NCBI GenBank assembly: GCA_000585055.1
Contig: JEMX01000030.1
Span: 54,436 to 118,435, forward strand
From: Candidatus Accumulibacter appositus
GTDB taxonomy: Bacteria > Pseudomonadota > Gammaproteobacteria > Burkholderiales > Rhodocyclaceae
Length of the DNA: 64,000 nucleotides
Direction: 5' to 3'
The notes beneath the pieces were generated by a model. That model ran no database searches. It was not told where the DNA came from and saw only the letters and a program-made list of their open reading frames with translations. Shown here one piece after another: positions 16,431 to 25,311 of this stretch; position 1 is the first letter of the stretch; every line of letters starts with the position of its first letter. Made by a program: the position numbers and the translations under genes.

Positions 16431-17044
16431 AGAGACTGTCGATCTGCCTTGCGGCCTGCCTGTTGCTCGCCGCGTGCGCGGGTGGAGCACGCAACGCGAC
16501 GCAAGCCGAGGTCTATGACTTCGGCCTGCCGTCCGCGCGCCTGGCCCAAGGCGCTGCCTGGTCGCAGCTGGCGCTCGAGATTCGTGCGCCATACTGGTTT
16601 GACTCGCTGAGTATCGAGTACCGCCTGCTCTACGACGACCCTCTGAAGCTGCGCAGCTACGCAGCCAGCCGCTGGGCCGGAGCGCCGGGATTGTTGCTCG
16701 CGCAGCGCCTGCGGCAGCAGCTGGGCTTGCTCAGTGGCAGCGCGCGTACGGCCGTTGGCTGCCTGCTGCGTCTGGAATTGCAGGAATTCTCGCAGGTCTT
16801 CGATACGCCGCTGCTGAGTCGTGGCGTGCTGCAGGGAACGGCCAGCGTGCTCGACGCCAGGCAGCAGATCGTTGCCGAACGCTGGCTGAGCATCGAGCAG
16901 CCGGCAGCCAGTGCCGATGCCCCCGGCGGCGTGCGCGCCCTGGTTGCGGCGAGCAACGAGCTCGGAAGGCAACTGGCCGGCTGGTTGCAGGACATCGAGA
17001 AAGCTGGCCGGCTGAAGCAGTGCCCGGCAACGATTGCTGACTGA
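16427..17044 (+). CDS. ABC-transport auxiliary lipoprotein
   Basis: A 205-residue predicted lipoprotein with a lipobox LLAAC near residues 13-17. It matches the place and overall style of the ABC-type transport auxiliary component (PqiC-like) that often ends mla/mce operons. A probable role is docking the MCE system to the outer membrane. It overlaps mlaD by 4 bp and is followed at once by an intrinsic terminator, marking the operon end. Assignment rests mainly on context plus the lipobox. Confidence 0.75.
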   Translation: MKRLSICLAACLLLAACAGGARNATQAEVYDFGLPSARLAQGAAWSQLALEIRAPYWFDSLSIEYRLLYDDPLKLRSYAASRWAGAPGLLLAQRLRQQLGLLSGSARTAVGCLLRLELQEFSQVFDTPLLSRGVLQGTASVLDARQQIVAERWLSIEQPAASADAPGGVRALVAASNELGRQLAGWLQDIEKAGRLKQCPATIAD

Positions 17045-17080
17045 GGGGCTGCGCCTGTAGCCGCGCAGACCCCGTTTTTT
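17045..17080 (+). terminator. intrinsic terminator of the ppx-mla operon
   Basis: The stem GGGG-CTGCGC pairs with GCGCAG-A-CCCC around an 8-nt loop and is followed by GTTTTTT. It begins directly after the lipoprotein stop codon. Confidence 0.85.
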
Positions 17081-17106
17081 CGTAGTGCTAGATCAAGGAG
17101 GCAGGA

Positions 17107-17907
17107 ATGAGCATCGAGATGCCGATTCAGGACGACCCTTACGTTGTGCGCAGCGACAAGCAGGGCGTTGCCACGCTGACCCTGAATCGCCCGCAGCAAT
17201 TCAACTCGCTGTCACAGGCGATGATTGCCGCTCTGCAGGAGCAGGTCGAGGCCATTGCCCCTGATCCCACAGTGCGCGTGGTGGTCATTGCCGGCTTCGG
17301 CAAGGCCTTCTGTGCCGGACACGACCTCAAGGAGATGCGCGCCAATCACAACAAGGCTTTCATGCAGGACCTGTTCAAGCGTTGCGGCAGGATGATGATG
17401 GCCCTGACCCAGATGCCGCAGCCGGTGATCGCACGCGTGCACGGCATTGCTACAGCGGCCGGTTGCCAGCTGGTGTCGATGTGCGACCTGGCGGTTGCTG
17501 CCGACAGTGCGCGCTTTGCAACCTCGGGAATCAATGTCGGCCTGTTTTGTGCGACGCCGGGCGTTGGTCTGTCGCGCAACCTCGGTCGCAAACAGGCGCT
17601 GGAAATGTTGCTCACCGGGGATTTCATCGATGCACCGACGGCGCTACGGCAGGGCCTGATCAATCGCGTCGTGCCTGGTGACGCGCTTGATAGCGAGATC
17701 GACAAGCTTGCCGGTTCGATCATCGCCAAGTCGTCGGTGGCCATTGGCATGGGCAAGCAGATGTTCTACAAGCAGCTCGAAATGGGGCTCGAAGGTGCTT
17801 ACCAGTATGCCTCCGAAGTGATGGCCTGCAACATGATGAGCGAAGACGCCGGCGAGGGCATCGACGCCTTCATCGGCAAGCGCAAGGCCGAGTGGAAGGG
17901 CCGTTAA
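17107..17907 (+). CDS. enoyl-CoA hydratase/isomerase family protein
   Basis: A 266-residue crotonase-fold enzyme acting on acyl-CoA thioesters. The oxyanion-hole segments are GKAFCAGHDLKEM and IATAAGCQLVSMCDLAVAA; the second has Ala-Ala-Gly-Cys where hydratases normally have a Gly-Gly-Gly turn and the catalytic Glu. This pattern is common among ECHDC3-like or unassigned members, so classical hydratase activity is uncertain. A strong AAGGAGG site precedes the ATG. It is a single gene between the mla terminator and a convergent signalling gene. Confidence 0.85.
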   Translation: MSIEMPIQDDPYVVRSDKQGVATLTLNRPQQFNSLSQAMIAALQEQVEAIAPDPTVRVVVIAGFGKAFCAGHDLKEMRANHNKAFMQDLFKRCGRMMMALTQMPQPVIARVHGIATAAGCQLVSMCDLAVAADSARFATSGINVGLFCATPGVGLSRNLGRKQALEMLLTGDFIDAPTALRQGLINRVVPGDALDSEIDKLAGSIIAKSSVAIGMGKQMFYKQLEMGLEGAYQYASEVMACNMMSEDAGEGIDAFIGKRKAEWKGR

Positions 17908-17988
17908 TGTGACAGTCGCGCCCAGCGCTTCACGAGACTCCCGTCTTCCTTTTTTGGGAAGGGGCTTGCCGGCCCAAGCTCAGGCGAC

Positions 17989-19455
17989 TCAGACGACTGC
18001 CAGGTGATCGGGACCGCTGGCCCGGGCATCGTGCAGTGCCCTGGCGGCACGCTTCAGCACGTCGTCGAACGACTGGTCGGTGTCACTGGTCTGGTTCGCA
18101 CCGACGCTGACCGTGAATTGGACGGTGCCGTCTTCGGTCGGGATCGAGATTTCGGCGACCGCCGCGCGGATCCGCTCCGCTACCACGATCGCCGCGCTGA
18201 TATCGGTATCGGGCAGGAGCATGGCAAACTCTCCGGCGCCGAGCCGCCCGATCATGTCCGCGTCGCGCAAGCAGGTGCTGGCTGCCTCGGCGAAGGAGAT
18301 CAGCGTCTGGTCGCCAGCGGCGTGGCCGTAACCATCGTTGATGCGCTTGAAGAAATCGATATCCATCAACAGGAGTGATAGAGGGGCTTGCGCACGCTTT
18401 GCGTTGCGCAGGTGATCGTGGAAGCTGGCGACGAAGTGCTGCCGGCTACTGACGCCCGTCAGTCGATCGGTGATCGCCAGGTGTTGCAACTCGACGCCTT
18501 GATTGGCCAGCGCGCGCAGCAGGTGCAAGGATCGAAAAGCCACCACCGCCAGCGGTACGGTGACGCTGATCGCCAGCATGAGGACCCACAGGGCTTGTGT
18601 TCGCCACGGCGCGAGTGCCTCGTCGTAGTCCGCTGCGACCGTTACCAGCAAGGGGAAATCGGTAACCGACGAATAGCTGATGAACTGTCGTTGCTGCTTG
18701 TCGCCGCTCGTCTCAAACACCACCGATTGCCCTGGTTGCAGGCGCTGCGCGTCGGCTAGCGTGCGGCCGCTGATCGGCTGGCCGAGCAGCCGCGGGTCGT
18801 CGGGAGCTCTCGCCAGAAGCGTGCCGTCAGCGCGGAGAAGGCTGATTACTCCGCCCGGTTTGCGGCGCTGCTTCTCGTAAGCCGCCGTCAGTTTGCTCAG
18901 GTCGATCAGCGCGACCAGGACCGGGAAAGCCGGTGCGCTCAGCCGGATGGCGATCGGCAGCTCGGCATGGGCATCCGCCTGCCTGCGCGTGGGGGTTCCG
19001 ATAAACAGCTCACCGTTGGCCTTTGCGCCCCTAAAGTAGTCGCTGTCAGCGACATTTGCCAATGGCACAGAGGATTCGGAAAATCCGTCCATCGCCGTGC
19101 CGTACTGGTCCAGCAAGCGCAGCTCAATGGCGCCCGCCGTGCTGGCGCGAAAGTCATCGAGCAAGCGCTGAAAGCCGGGGGCACTGCGTGGATCGAGGTC
19201 GCGGTTGGTTTCCAGCCAGTTGGCACATACGGCGAGAAAGACGTTGACCAGACGGAACTGTCGCCGTGTCTGGTCTTCGACGGCATAGTTCATGCGCTGC
19301 AAGGATTCGCGAGTCGCGGCAATGCGTTCATCGCGAGCCGAGACAACCCAGAAGCTGACGGCAGCCCACAAGGCTGCAACAAACAGCAGCGAAAAGGCGA
19401 TGACCGTTCGCGGGCTCGCCCACTCCTCAAGATGCTTGCTGGTGGCTTTGCCCAT
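17989..19455 (-). CDS. membrane GGDEF protein with Cache-type sensor, degenerate active site
   Basis: A 488-residue protein with TM1 (about 18-38), a large periplasmic region (about 40-290) of double-Cache character, TM2 (about 292-312) and a C-terminal GGDEF domain (about 330-488). The domain keeps DRLTGVSSRQHF and LLMDIDFFKRINDGYGHAAGDQ. The signature reads GAGEF (406-410), so the metal-binding acidic third residue is replaced by Gly. No clear RxxD inhibitory site precedes it at the usual spacing. It may have lost cyclase activity and act as a sensor or effector. It lies downstream of a dispersed-repeat copy. Confidence 0.85.
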   Translation of the reverse strand: MGKATSKHLEEWASPRTVIAFSLLFVAALWAAVSFWVVSARDERIAATRESLQRMNYAVEDQTRRQFRLVNVFLAVCANWLETNRDLDPRSAPGFQRLLDDFRASTAGAIELRLLDQYGTAMDGFSESSVPLANVADSDYFRGAKANGELFIGTPTRRQADAHAELPIAIRLSAPAFPVLVALIDLSKLTAAYEKQRRKPGGVISLLRADGTLLARAPDDPRLLGQPISGRTLADAQRLQPGQSVVFETSGDKQQRQFISYSSVTDFPLLVTVAADYDEALAPWRTQALWVLMLAISVTVPLAVVAFRSLHLLRALANQGVELQHLAITDRLTGVSSRQHFVASFHDHLRNAKRAQAPLSLLLMDIDFFKRINDGYGHAAGDQTLISFAEAASTCLRDADMIGRLGAGEFAMLLPDTDISAAIVVAERIRAAVAEISIPTEDGTVQFTVSVGANQTSDTDQSFDDVLKRAARALHDARASGPDHLAVV

Positions 19456-19549
19456 AGTTTCTGCCCTTGTTGCTCATGGGAGTGATTCTAGCAGTGTCGT
19501 CGCCCGGATCGACAAGCCCGCTTGTGCGCAGCGGCTGGCGAGGCTGGCC

Positions 19550-19753
19550 TTAACGTGAAAGTCGCCTAGGCGACTCACGACGCTCTCTTCTCCCCCTCGC
19601 GCGAGAAGGGTTGGGGTGAGACGGGGAATTCTGGTCGCATGCGCCCAGCCCAGCGAACGATTCCGGCGTGCAAGCCGGAATGCGCACTGCATTCGAGAGG
19701 GGGAACGGTCATGACTTCGATGGTCAGGGGCCTCTCGGCTGTCATCACCGTTA
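19550..19753 (-). repeat. dispersed intergenic repeat, copy D, enlarged
   Basis: On the minus strand this reads TAACGGTGATGACAGCCGAG ... GTCGCCTAGGCGACTTTCACGTTAA, the same termini as copies A to C. About 80 bp of extra sequence sits in its middle and carries its own hairpin ATTCCGGC-GTGCAA-GCCGGAAT (19660-19681). Its first three bases form the TAA stop codon of the EcsC gene. It points toward the downstream GGDEF gene. Confidence 0.85.
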
Positions 19754-20455
19754 GCGCCGCCCGTTGTCGATGTCCCGGTTGGCGTCCTCAGCCTCCACAT
19801 CGATGACGCCGGCGAAGAACTCGATAGCCGTGTCCGCGACCTGGGAGGTGTCGTAGTAAGCGTAGGCGCCAGCGCCAAGGGCGCCAAAAACGGGAATCCA
19901 ACGCGAAATTCCCTTGCCGATCAGGCGTTGCGCAATGTGCATGGCGATTTTCAACAGCACGGCCTGGACCTGCGGTCGCGAGGCCCGCTGAACGACAAAA
20001 CGTTGGCCGATCTGGGTGACCAGATCGCGAACCGCCTGCGCGTCGGTATGGCGGAAAAGGCAGTAGATCATTTCTTCGCGGCCCAACTCAGCGGTCTTGC
20101 CATAACAGCCGGCGATGTCGGCGACCAACTGACTCTGCAGCTGCCATAGCGCGCGCAGTTCGGGAAGCAGGGTCAGCCAGCCGAGCGGGCCGGGTGGCAG
20201 GCTGAGTCCGCTGGTGGTCACGGCCGCGCGTCGCGCTGCGCTGGCGGCAATCGCGCGTGCGCGAAGGTCTGGTCTGCTTGCCGCAAGTTCCGTACTGATT
20301 GGAGTCTGGCCGACAAAGTCGAGCATCGCTTCGGCGATTCGGGGCCCGGCCTTGAGCTGTGCGCTGCGTTTCGAGAAGCGTTTATCTTGCATGGTCCGAG
20401 TACCGTCTTGGCTGAAATAAGTGCCCGGTTGCAGCGTTGCGAGCGAAAGCGTCAT
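19751..20455 (-). CDS. EcsC family protein
   Basis: A 234-residue protein resembling the EcsC family, whose biochemical role is not established. The signature region is about 85-130, TTSGLSLPPGPLGWLTLL followed by PELRALWQLQSQLVADIAGCYGK. A hydrophobic glycine-rich stretch WIPVFGALGAGAYAYYDT lies near the C-terminus. The start at 20455 has a weak site (GAAGCAG); an in-frame ATG at 20392 would remove 21 residues. It begins 6 bp after the methyltransferase stop, probably the same transcript. Its stop codon is contributed by the dispersed repeat. Confidence 0.72.
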   Translation of the reverse strand: MTLSLATLQPGTYFSQDGTRTMQDKRFSKRSAQLKAGPRIAEAMLDFVGQTPISTELAASRPDLRARAIAASAARRAAVTTSGLSLPPGPLGWLTLLPELRALWQLQSQLVADIAGCYGKTAELGREEMIYCLFRHTDAQAVRDLVTQIGQRFVVQRASRPQVQAVLLKIAMHIAQRLIGKGISRWIPVFGALGAGAYAYYDTSQVADTAIEFFAGVIDVEAEDANRDIDNGRR

Positions 20456-20461
20456 TCTGCT

Positions 20462-21094
20462 TCATGCGCTGCTTCGACGCCAGACGCTCGCCAGCCAGGG
20501 TTGCTGCGCGCGTGGCAGGCCGGCCGGACGATGATAGTGTTCGATTTCGATATAGCCGGCCTCCGCCATGTGCGCGCGCCAGGCCGCGAGGTCATGGTAG
20601 CTGTTGTAGCGGCCACTGTTCCAGCCTTCCTCATTGGTGCCGCGCGGGTTCGAGCAGAACAAGACGCCAGCGGGCTTGAGGGTGGCGCGCAATTGCCGCA
20701 GGACGCGTATCAGCTCCTGGTTCGGGATATGGAATAGCGAGGCATTTGCGTAGACGCCGTCAAAGTGTGCCTCAGGCAGTTCGAGCTTGAGGAAATTCTG
20801 CTGCCAGACCGTACAGCCGCTGTCCTTGCGTGCCATGTCGACGAAGTTCCGGGCGCCGTCGAGTCCGATGGCCCGGTGGCCGAGTTGCGTAAGTGCCTTG
20901 AGGTCGCGGCCTGGCCCACAGCCGAAGTCCAGGACCGTGAACGGTGCCGGGCCCTGGATATGGCGCAACAGCGCGGCGATGTTCTGCGTCACGTCGTGAT
21001 CGCGGGTGCCTGCGCGGAAGTCCTCGGCGCGCTGATCGTAATGCGCCACGGTCTGGGTGGTGATGAGTTCGAGATCGTCGGGGCGGAGGTGCAT
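20462..21094 (-). CDS. class I SAM-dependent methyltransferase
   Basis: A 210-residue Rossmann-fold methyltransferase. Motif I VLDFGCGPGRDL (about 53-64) binds SAM. The acidic end of strand 2 is AIGLDGA, and FDGVYANASLFHI is the motif IV region. The target cannot be inferred; small-molecule methyltransferases of this length are common. It leads a likely two-gene unit with EcsC. Confidence 0.8.
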   Translation of the reverse strand: MHLRPDDLELITTQTVAHYDQRAEDFRAGTRDHDVTQNIAALLRHIQGPAPFTVLDFGCGPGRDLKALTQLGHRAIGLDGARNFVDMARKDSGCTVWQQNFLKLELPEAHFDGVYANASLFHIPNQELIRVLRQLRATLKPAGVLFCSNPRGTNEEGWNSGRYNSYHDLAAWRAHMAEAGYIEIEHYHRPAGLPRAQQPWLASVWRRSSA

Positions 21095-21118
21095 GGCGAG
21101 TGCGGTCGGTCGGTATAT

Positions 21119-21145
21119 GAGCCGTGTACGCGGCTTTCACATTAA
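21119..21145 (+). repeat. right-end fragment of the dispersed repeat (E)
   Basis: AGCCG-TGTACG-CGGCT followed by TTCACATTAA, matching the right terminus of copies A to D. The stem is changed on both sides (AGTCGC/GCGACT elsewhere), mostly preserving pairing. No left half was found nearby. Confidence 0.55.
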
Positions 21146-21463
21146 TGGTAAACCATTGACCTGCTATCCGGCTCGGCAACTCGCGTTTGGCCGCTGCCGA
21201 TGGCGGTATTGCCTCGCCCGCAGCGGCCTCCGGCGCTTGTTCGTCGTGCGCGGGCAGTGATCTCTGCCGCCATTGCCCGCGTTCTGGGCGCCAAACCCCG
21301 AGAGGGGCTGGAAAGATGAAAAGAAATGTTCCTGTGCTAATCTACGCTACGGCGCGTGGCCTTGCCGGGCTCTCTGCAGAGGGAGCGCTGACGGGCAGAC
21401 GCCAGGGGAGACGAAATAATATGACCCGGGGAAGGCATGTTTTCTCCACTTCGAGGGTTCGCA
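21146..21463. other. 318-bp leader upstream of the CYTH-CHAD gene, no gene called
   Basis: It begins with the small palindrome TGGTAAACCA. A short frame starting at about 21316 (52 codons, preceded by GAGGGG) overlaps the next gene's start and has no recognisable features, so I did not call it. No firm promoter was seen. Confidence 0.4.
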
Positions 21464-22948
21464 ATGGCCACTGAAACCGAAATCAAACTATCGCTGCCGG
21501 AGCACGCGGCCAAGCAGTTGGGCTGCCATGTCTTGCTGTCCGGCGTGCAGCCGCAGCGGCAACTGCTGATCAATACCTATTACGACACGCCGGATTGCCG
21601 CCTGCGTAGCGAGCGGCTAGTCGTACGCTATCGTCAGAAAGGCGACGAGTGGCTGCTGGGTGTCAAGACAGCCGCCCAACTCAGCGGTGGGCTTGCCCAG
21701 CGCAAGGAGTGGGAGTGCGCTGGGCGGCCCGGCGCGTTCGACTTCTCGCATGTCGATCAAAGCGCTGTTCGTGAGCTCCTCGATTCCCTGTGCGATCAGT
21801 TGCAGCCGGCATTTGTCACCCGCTTCGAGCGCGCCGCCTGGCTGCTGGAGCCGCGCAACGGCGTGCGCATTGAACTGGCGCTCGACCGCGGGACGATCGA
21901 GGCGGCTGGGCGCCGCCAGCCAATCTGTGAGGTCGAGCTGGAGTTGCTCTCCGGAAGCATCGGCGATCTCTTGGATCTGGCCGTTTCCCTACAGGCCAGC
22001 CTGCCCTTGCATCCGGAAGCATGCAGCAAGTCGGATCGCGCTTATCGCCTGATGCTCGGCACGCCGCTGGTCGCGGCAAAAGCGCTAGCAGTCCCGATCG
22101 AGGCCGGCGTTTCGAGCATCAGCGCTTTTCAGCGCATTGCCCTGTCCTGCGTCAACCAGCTGCAGAGTAACGAAAAAGGTATTCTCGAGACCGATGCTCC
22201 GGAGTTCGTTCATCAGGCGCGCGTTGCCATCCGCCGCCTGCGGTCGGCCATGCGGGTCTGGCAGCGCCACCTCCCGGCGCCATTCACGAGCCGCTTTAAT
22301 CCCCTCTGGCAGGAATTCGCCAGGGGGCTGGGGGAGGCGCGCAACTGGGATGTCTTCCTGGCCGACACCGCGCCCGGAATGGCTGCGGCCTTTGCCGATC
22401 CGGCAGAAATTGAGCCGCTGCTTGGCTATGCTCGCAGCCGCTGCATAAGCGGCCGCCAGGCCGTCAGGGTGGCCTTCAAGTCGGCCGCCTACTCGCATCT
22501 GTTGCTTGATTTCACGGCCGCGCTGCAGGCTCTGCCCGAAGCACAGTTCGGTCCGCTGGGCGATTTCGTTCCCGCCTGGCTAGATAAGTGCACCAAACGG
22601 GTCAACCAGCGGGCCGCAGAGGCGCAGAGCGGCGACGACGAGGCGCGCCACCGTTTGCGCCTGGCGTTCAAGCAATTGCGCTATGCGCTAGAGTTCTTTT
22701 CGCCACTCTTCGCCGGGCCTGTGTTGCAGGACTACCATCAGTCGCTTACCGCCCTGCAGGAACAGCTGGGACGCCAGAATGATCTGGCTGTTGCCATGCA
22801 ACTGGCTGCTGAGGCGCTATCGGGTCGCGACGCCGAGCTTGTCCAAGCTTGGCTGGCCGCACAAAACGATGCACTGCTACCCGAACTGGAGACGCTGCTG
22901 GCGGCTTTTCGACGTCAACTCGCGCCGTGGTCTGCCTCCGCGCCATGA
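21464..22948 (+). CDS. CYTH-CHAD protein (inorganic triphosphatase / polyphosphate-associated)
   Basis: A 494-residue two-domain protein. The N-terminal CYTH domain (about 1-200) opens with ETEIKL, the ExExK signature of triphosphate tunnel enzymes, and continues with YYDTPDCRLRSERLVVRYRQ. The C-terminal CHAD domain (about 220-490) has the helical, His- and Arg-rich pattern FVHQARVAIRRLRSAMRVW and RHRLRLAFKQLRYALEFF, which in other bacteria binds polyphosphate granules. I chose the ATG at 21464 (GAGGG upstream) because CYTH proteins begin directly with the signature; an ATG at 21437 is possible. With ppk1 and ppx about 8 kb away, a polyphosphate role is a reasonable inference. Confidence 0.9.
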   Translation: MATETEIKLSLPEHAAKQLGCHVLLSGVQPQRQLLINTYYDTPDCRLRSERLVVRYRQKGDEWLLGVKTAAQLSGGLAQRKEWECAGRPGAFDFSHVDQSAVRELLDSLCDQLQPAFVTRFERAAWLLEPRNGVRIELALDRGTIEAAGRRQPICEVELELLSGSIGDLLDLAVSLQASLPLHPEACSKSDRAYRLMLGTPLVAAKALAVPIEAGVSSISAFQRIALSCVNQLQSNEKGILETDAPEFVHQARVAIRRLRSAMRVWQRHLPAPFTSRFNPLWQEFARGLGEARNWDVFLADTAPGMAAAFADPAEIEPLLGYARSRCISGRQAVRVAFKSAAYSHLLLDFTAALQALPEAQFGPLGDFVPAWLDKCTKRVNQRAAEAQSGDDEARHRLRLAFKQLRYALEFFSPLFAGPVLQDYHQSLTALQEQLGRQNDLAVAMQLAAEALSGRDAELVQAWLAAQNDALLPELETLLAAFRRQLAPWSASAP

Positions 22949-23014
22949 ACCGGTGGCGTTGCGGGTTGCGGCTTTTCTTGCAGCTTTATACCGCGAGCGA
23001 AACTGAAAGCGTTT

Positions 23015-23371
23015 TCAGCTTTCCTTCGCCGTGTCTTCCTTGTGCACCTCTACGTAACCGGTGAGCTGCGTGTCGATGGCGTCGAAACCTGAAGGTGCTT
23101 GCTGACCCAAACGCGACAGACGTCTCAGCAGGCGCTGCTGCGCAAAAGTCTCCGCAGGGTCGGGCTTGCCCAGTAGGTACTCGGAGCCGCGTTTGGTCAT
23201 TACGACCATCGAGTTGGACTCGAATCTGTGGCCAGTAATCGGCGACGTCCTGATGTGCGAGGAGGAGGGAAAGCGCGGATTGCTGCCGTACACACGCCCT
23301 TCGATGCACACCAGTGTCTCGCCCTCACGGGTAATCAGTTCCAGAGTTTTCCAGCTATTGAGGATATTCAT
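23015..23371 (-). CDS. hypothetical protein, 118 residues
   Basis: Not recognised. It is soluble, with no signal peptide or membrane segment. The middle section SSHIRTSPITGHRFESNSMV is followed by VMTKRGSEYLLGKP, suggesting a small beta-rich fold, and the C-terminal half is Arg/Leu-rich and helical. The ATG has a GAGGGGG site 5 nt upstream, which supports it as a real gene. It is convergent with the CYTH-CHAD gene, and a weak CTGAAA-GCGT-TTTCAG hairpin (23003-23018) lies at its 3' end. Confidence 0.6.
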   Translation of the reverse strand: MNILNSWKTLELITREGETLVCIEGRVYGSNPRFPSSSHIRTSPITGHRFESNSMVVMTKRGSEYLLGKPDPAETFAQQRLLRRLSRLGQQAPSGFDAIDTQLTGYVEVHKEDTAKES

Positions 23372-23799
23372 AGTGCCCCCTCACCCCGTCCACGACGCAA
23401 AGTACCCAAGCAAGCCACCATTCTAGCCGACAAATCAATACTGCGCCGGCTTTCAGAAGTGGGCTTGATGGCTTCACGTGGTTCATCGTCGTCGTCGCAG
23501 AGTTGATCATGTGTTCATTCAAAGATTTGCAAGCCAAACGAAAGCCTTGTTCCATGCTCTGCTCGAAGGCGGGAAGTTCGCGGCACCGGTCGTTCTGTTT
23601 TACCGTTGACCCGTCGGGAGACTCCGGCGCCTGTCCCGTCAAGCAGATACATCGGAACAATAGCAAAAAGCTTGCCACCCTTTCCTTGTGATGAGATGAG
23701 GACATTAAAGCAATATCTTAGAATTCTTGCGCAGCAACGGTAGCAAATGCCGTGTAAAGTTCTTCGACACGCGCGCGCGGGCGGCATTCCGCGCTGCTT
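23372..23799. other. 428-bp gene-free stretch
   Basis: It is more A+T-rich than its surroundings. Short frames on both strands (60 to 116 codons) lack ribosome-binding sites and recognisable motifs. It may hold decayed sequence; nothing specific is seen. Confidence 0.4.
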
Positions 23800-25311
23800 T
23801 CACGAGCCCGCTGCGCTGCGCAACAGGCAGTCCCTTTCGTCGGCACCCAGTGCCTCTATCCTGGCCTGCTGTTGTACCAGTACTGCCAGTGTCGCTTCTG
23901 ACGCGTCATGGCCTTTGCGCAGGCGGCCGCGGATGCGCGCGCGCAATACTGCCGGCCTTGCCTGTGGCGCGATGATGAAAAAGGCGACTCCCATCTGCGC
24001 GGCCAGGGCTCGGAAGCTATCGCGTTGGGCGCGTTCGAGAAAGGCAGCGTCGACGATCAGCGACCAGTTGGCCGCGAGCAGTTCATGGGCCAGTTCGTAG
24101 AGACGGCGGTAGGTTCGTTCGCTGGCGTTCCTGGCATAGATGCCGCCGCCTACCGGCGAGCCACTTCGCGCGGCTGCGTCGAGGTCGAACAGGCGCTTGC
24201 GTTCGACGTCGGAGCGCACACGCAGCGTCGCCGCTGCGGGATCGTGCAGCAAGACTCGTCGTGCGGCGCGACTCTTGCCGCAACCGGCGACGCCGTGGGT
24301 GATGATCAGTCGCGCGAGGGGCGGTTTCGCAAGGCGTTCGGCGAGCGCCAGATAATGACGGGCATGGTCGCCATCGCTACTCGTCTGCGTGCCCCGCAGC
24401 GCCGCGATCTTGGCGCGCACCAATGCACGATAGACGGCGTAAAAGCGCAGCACCTGCACGGCGTCGTAATCGCCGCTGCAGGACAGCCACTCATTGACCA
24501 GCCAGGCGGCCAGACCCGGCTGATCGTGGTCGAGGAGGTCGATGAAGGTGAACGCGATCTCGCTGGCGACATCGATCCAGCGCAGGTCTGCGCTGAATTC
24601 GATACAGTCGAACAGGCGAACGCTGCCGTCAATCAAGACCAGATTGCCGAGATGCAGGTCGCCGTGACACTCGCGTACCCGGCCGGCCGCCTTGCGGGCG
24701 GCGAAACGCGGCGCCAGCCGCTCGAATTCGCTGCGCGTCCACTCGGCGAGCGCTATCAGCCGCGCCTGTTCCTTGCCGCCTGGCAGCAGCGTCGCCAGCT
24801 CGGCGAAGTTGGCGAGTGCCGGCGCCAGCACTTGCTCGGGTTCGCCGAAGTGTGTGTTTGCCGGCGCTATGGCTGCCTGCTCGTGAAACTCGGCAATTGT
24901 GGCGGCCAGAGCGGACATCTGTTTGGCATGCAGCTGGCCACGCGTGCACAGGTGGTCCAGCCGACCCGCCTCGGCGAAGCGACGCATTTTCACCGCGAAC
25001 TCGATGGCTTTGCCGCTGCCGCCGACCTGCGGGTCTGTCGCCGTGCCGGTGATCGGGACGACCTGCAGGTAGAGGTCGGGCGCGAAGCGGCGATTCAGGC
25101 GCAGTTCGGCATCGCAACAGGCTTGCCGCTTGCTGAGCGTGCCGTAATCCAGGAAGGGCAGGGTCACCGGCTTCTTGACTTTGTAGGCGAAGGCCCCGGC
25201 GAGCAGAAGCCATGAGGCGTGCGTTTCGACGAGCTCGACGCAGGTCGCCGGGTCGGGATAGCGTTTGGTTTCGAGCAGAGCGGCGATCAGCGGCGGCGGA
25301 ACTTGCGGCAT
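23800..25311 (-). CDS. APH-fold kinase fused to a P-loop kinase-like domain
   Basis: A 503-residue protein with two parts. Residues about 1-330 are an aminoglycoside-phosphotransferase-like fold: FAYKVKKPVTLPFLDY carries the ATP lysine, ECHGDLHLGNLVLIDG is the catalytic loop, and VRLFDCIEFSADLRWIDVA holds the metal-binding Asp. Residues about 335-503 have a Walker A ITHGVAGCGKSRAARR and resemble AAA_33/zeta-toxin-like kinases. This fused form is widespread in proteobacteria without a settled function. The start has AAGGAG. It is followed upstream by another APH-fold kinase on the same strand, with a 119-bp gap. Confidence 0.82.
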   Translation of the reverse strand: MPQVPPPLIAALLETKRYPDPATCVELVETHASWLLLAGAFAYKVKKPVTLPFLDYGTLSKRQACCDAELRLNRRFAPDLYLQVVPITGTATDPQVGGSGKAIEFAVKMRRFAEAGRLDHLCTRGQLHAKQMSALAATIAEFHEQAAIAPANTHFGEPEQVLAPALANFAELATLLPGGKEQARLIALAEWTRSEFERLAPRFAARKAAGRVRECHGDLHLGNLVLIDGSVRLFDCIEFSADLRWIDVASEIAFTFIDLLDHDQPGLAAWLVNEWLSCSGDYDAVQVLRFYAVYRALVRAKIAALRGTQTSSDGDHARHYLALAERLAKPPLARLIITHGVAGCGKSRAARRVLLHDPAAATLRVRSDVERKRLFDLDAAARSGSPVGGGIYARNASERTYRRLYELAHELLAANWSLIVDAAFLERAQRDSFRALAAQMGVAFFIIAPQARPAVLRARIRGRLRKGHDASEATLAVLVQQQARIEALGADERDCLLRSAAGS

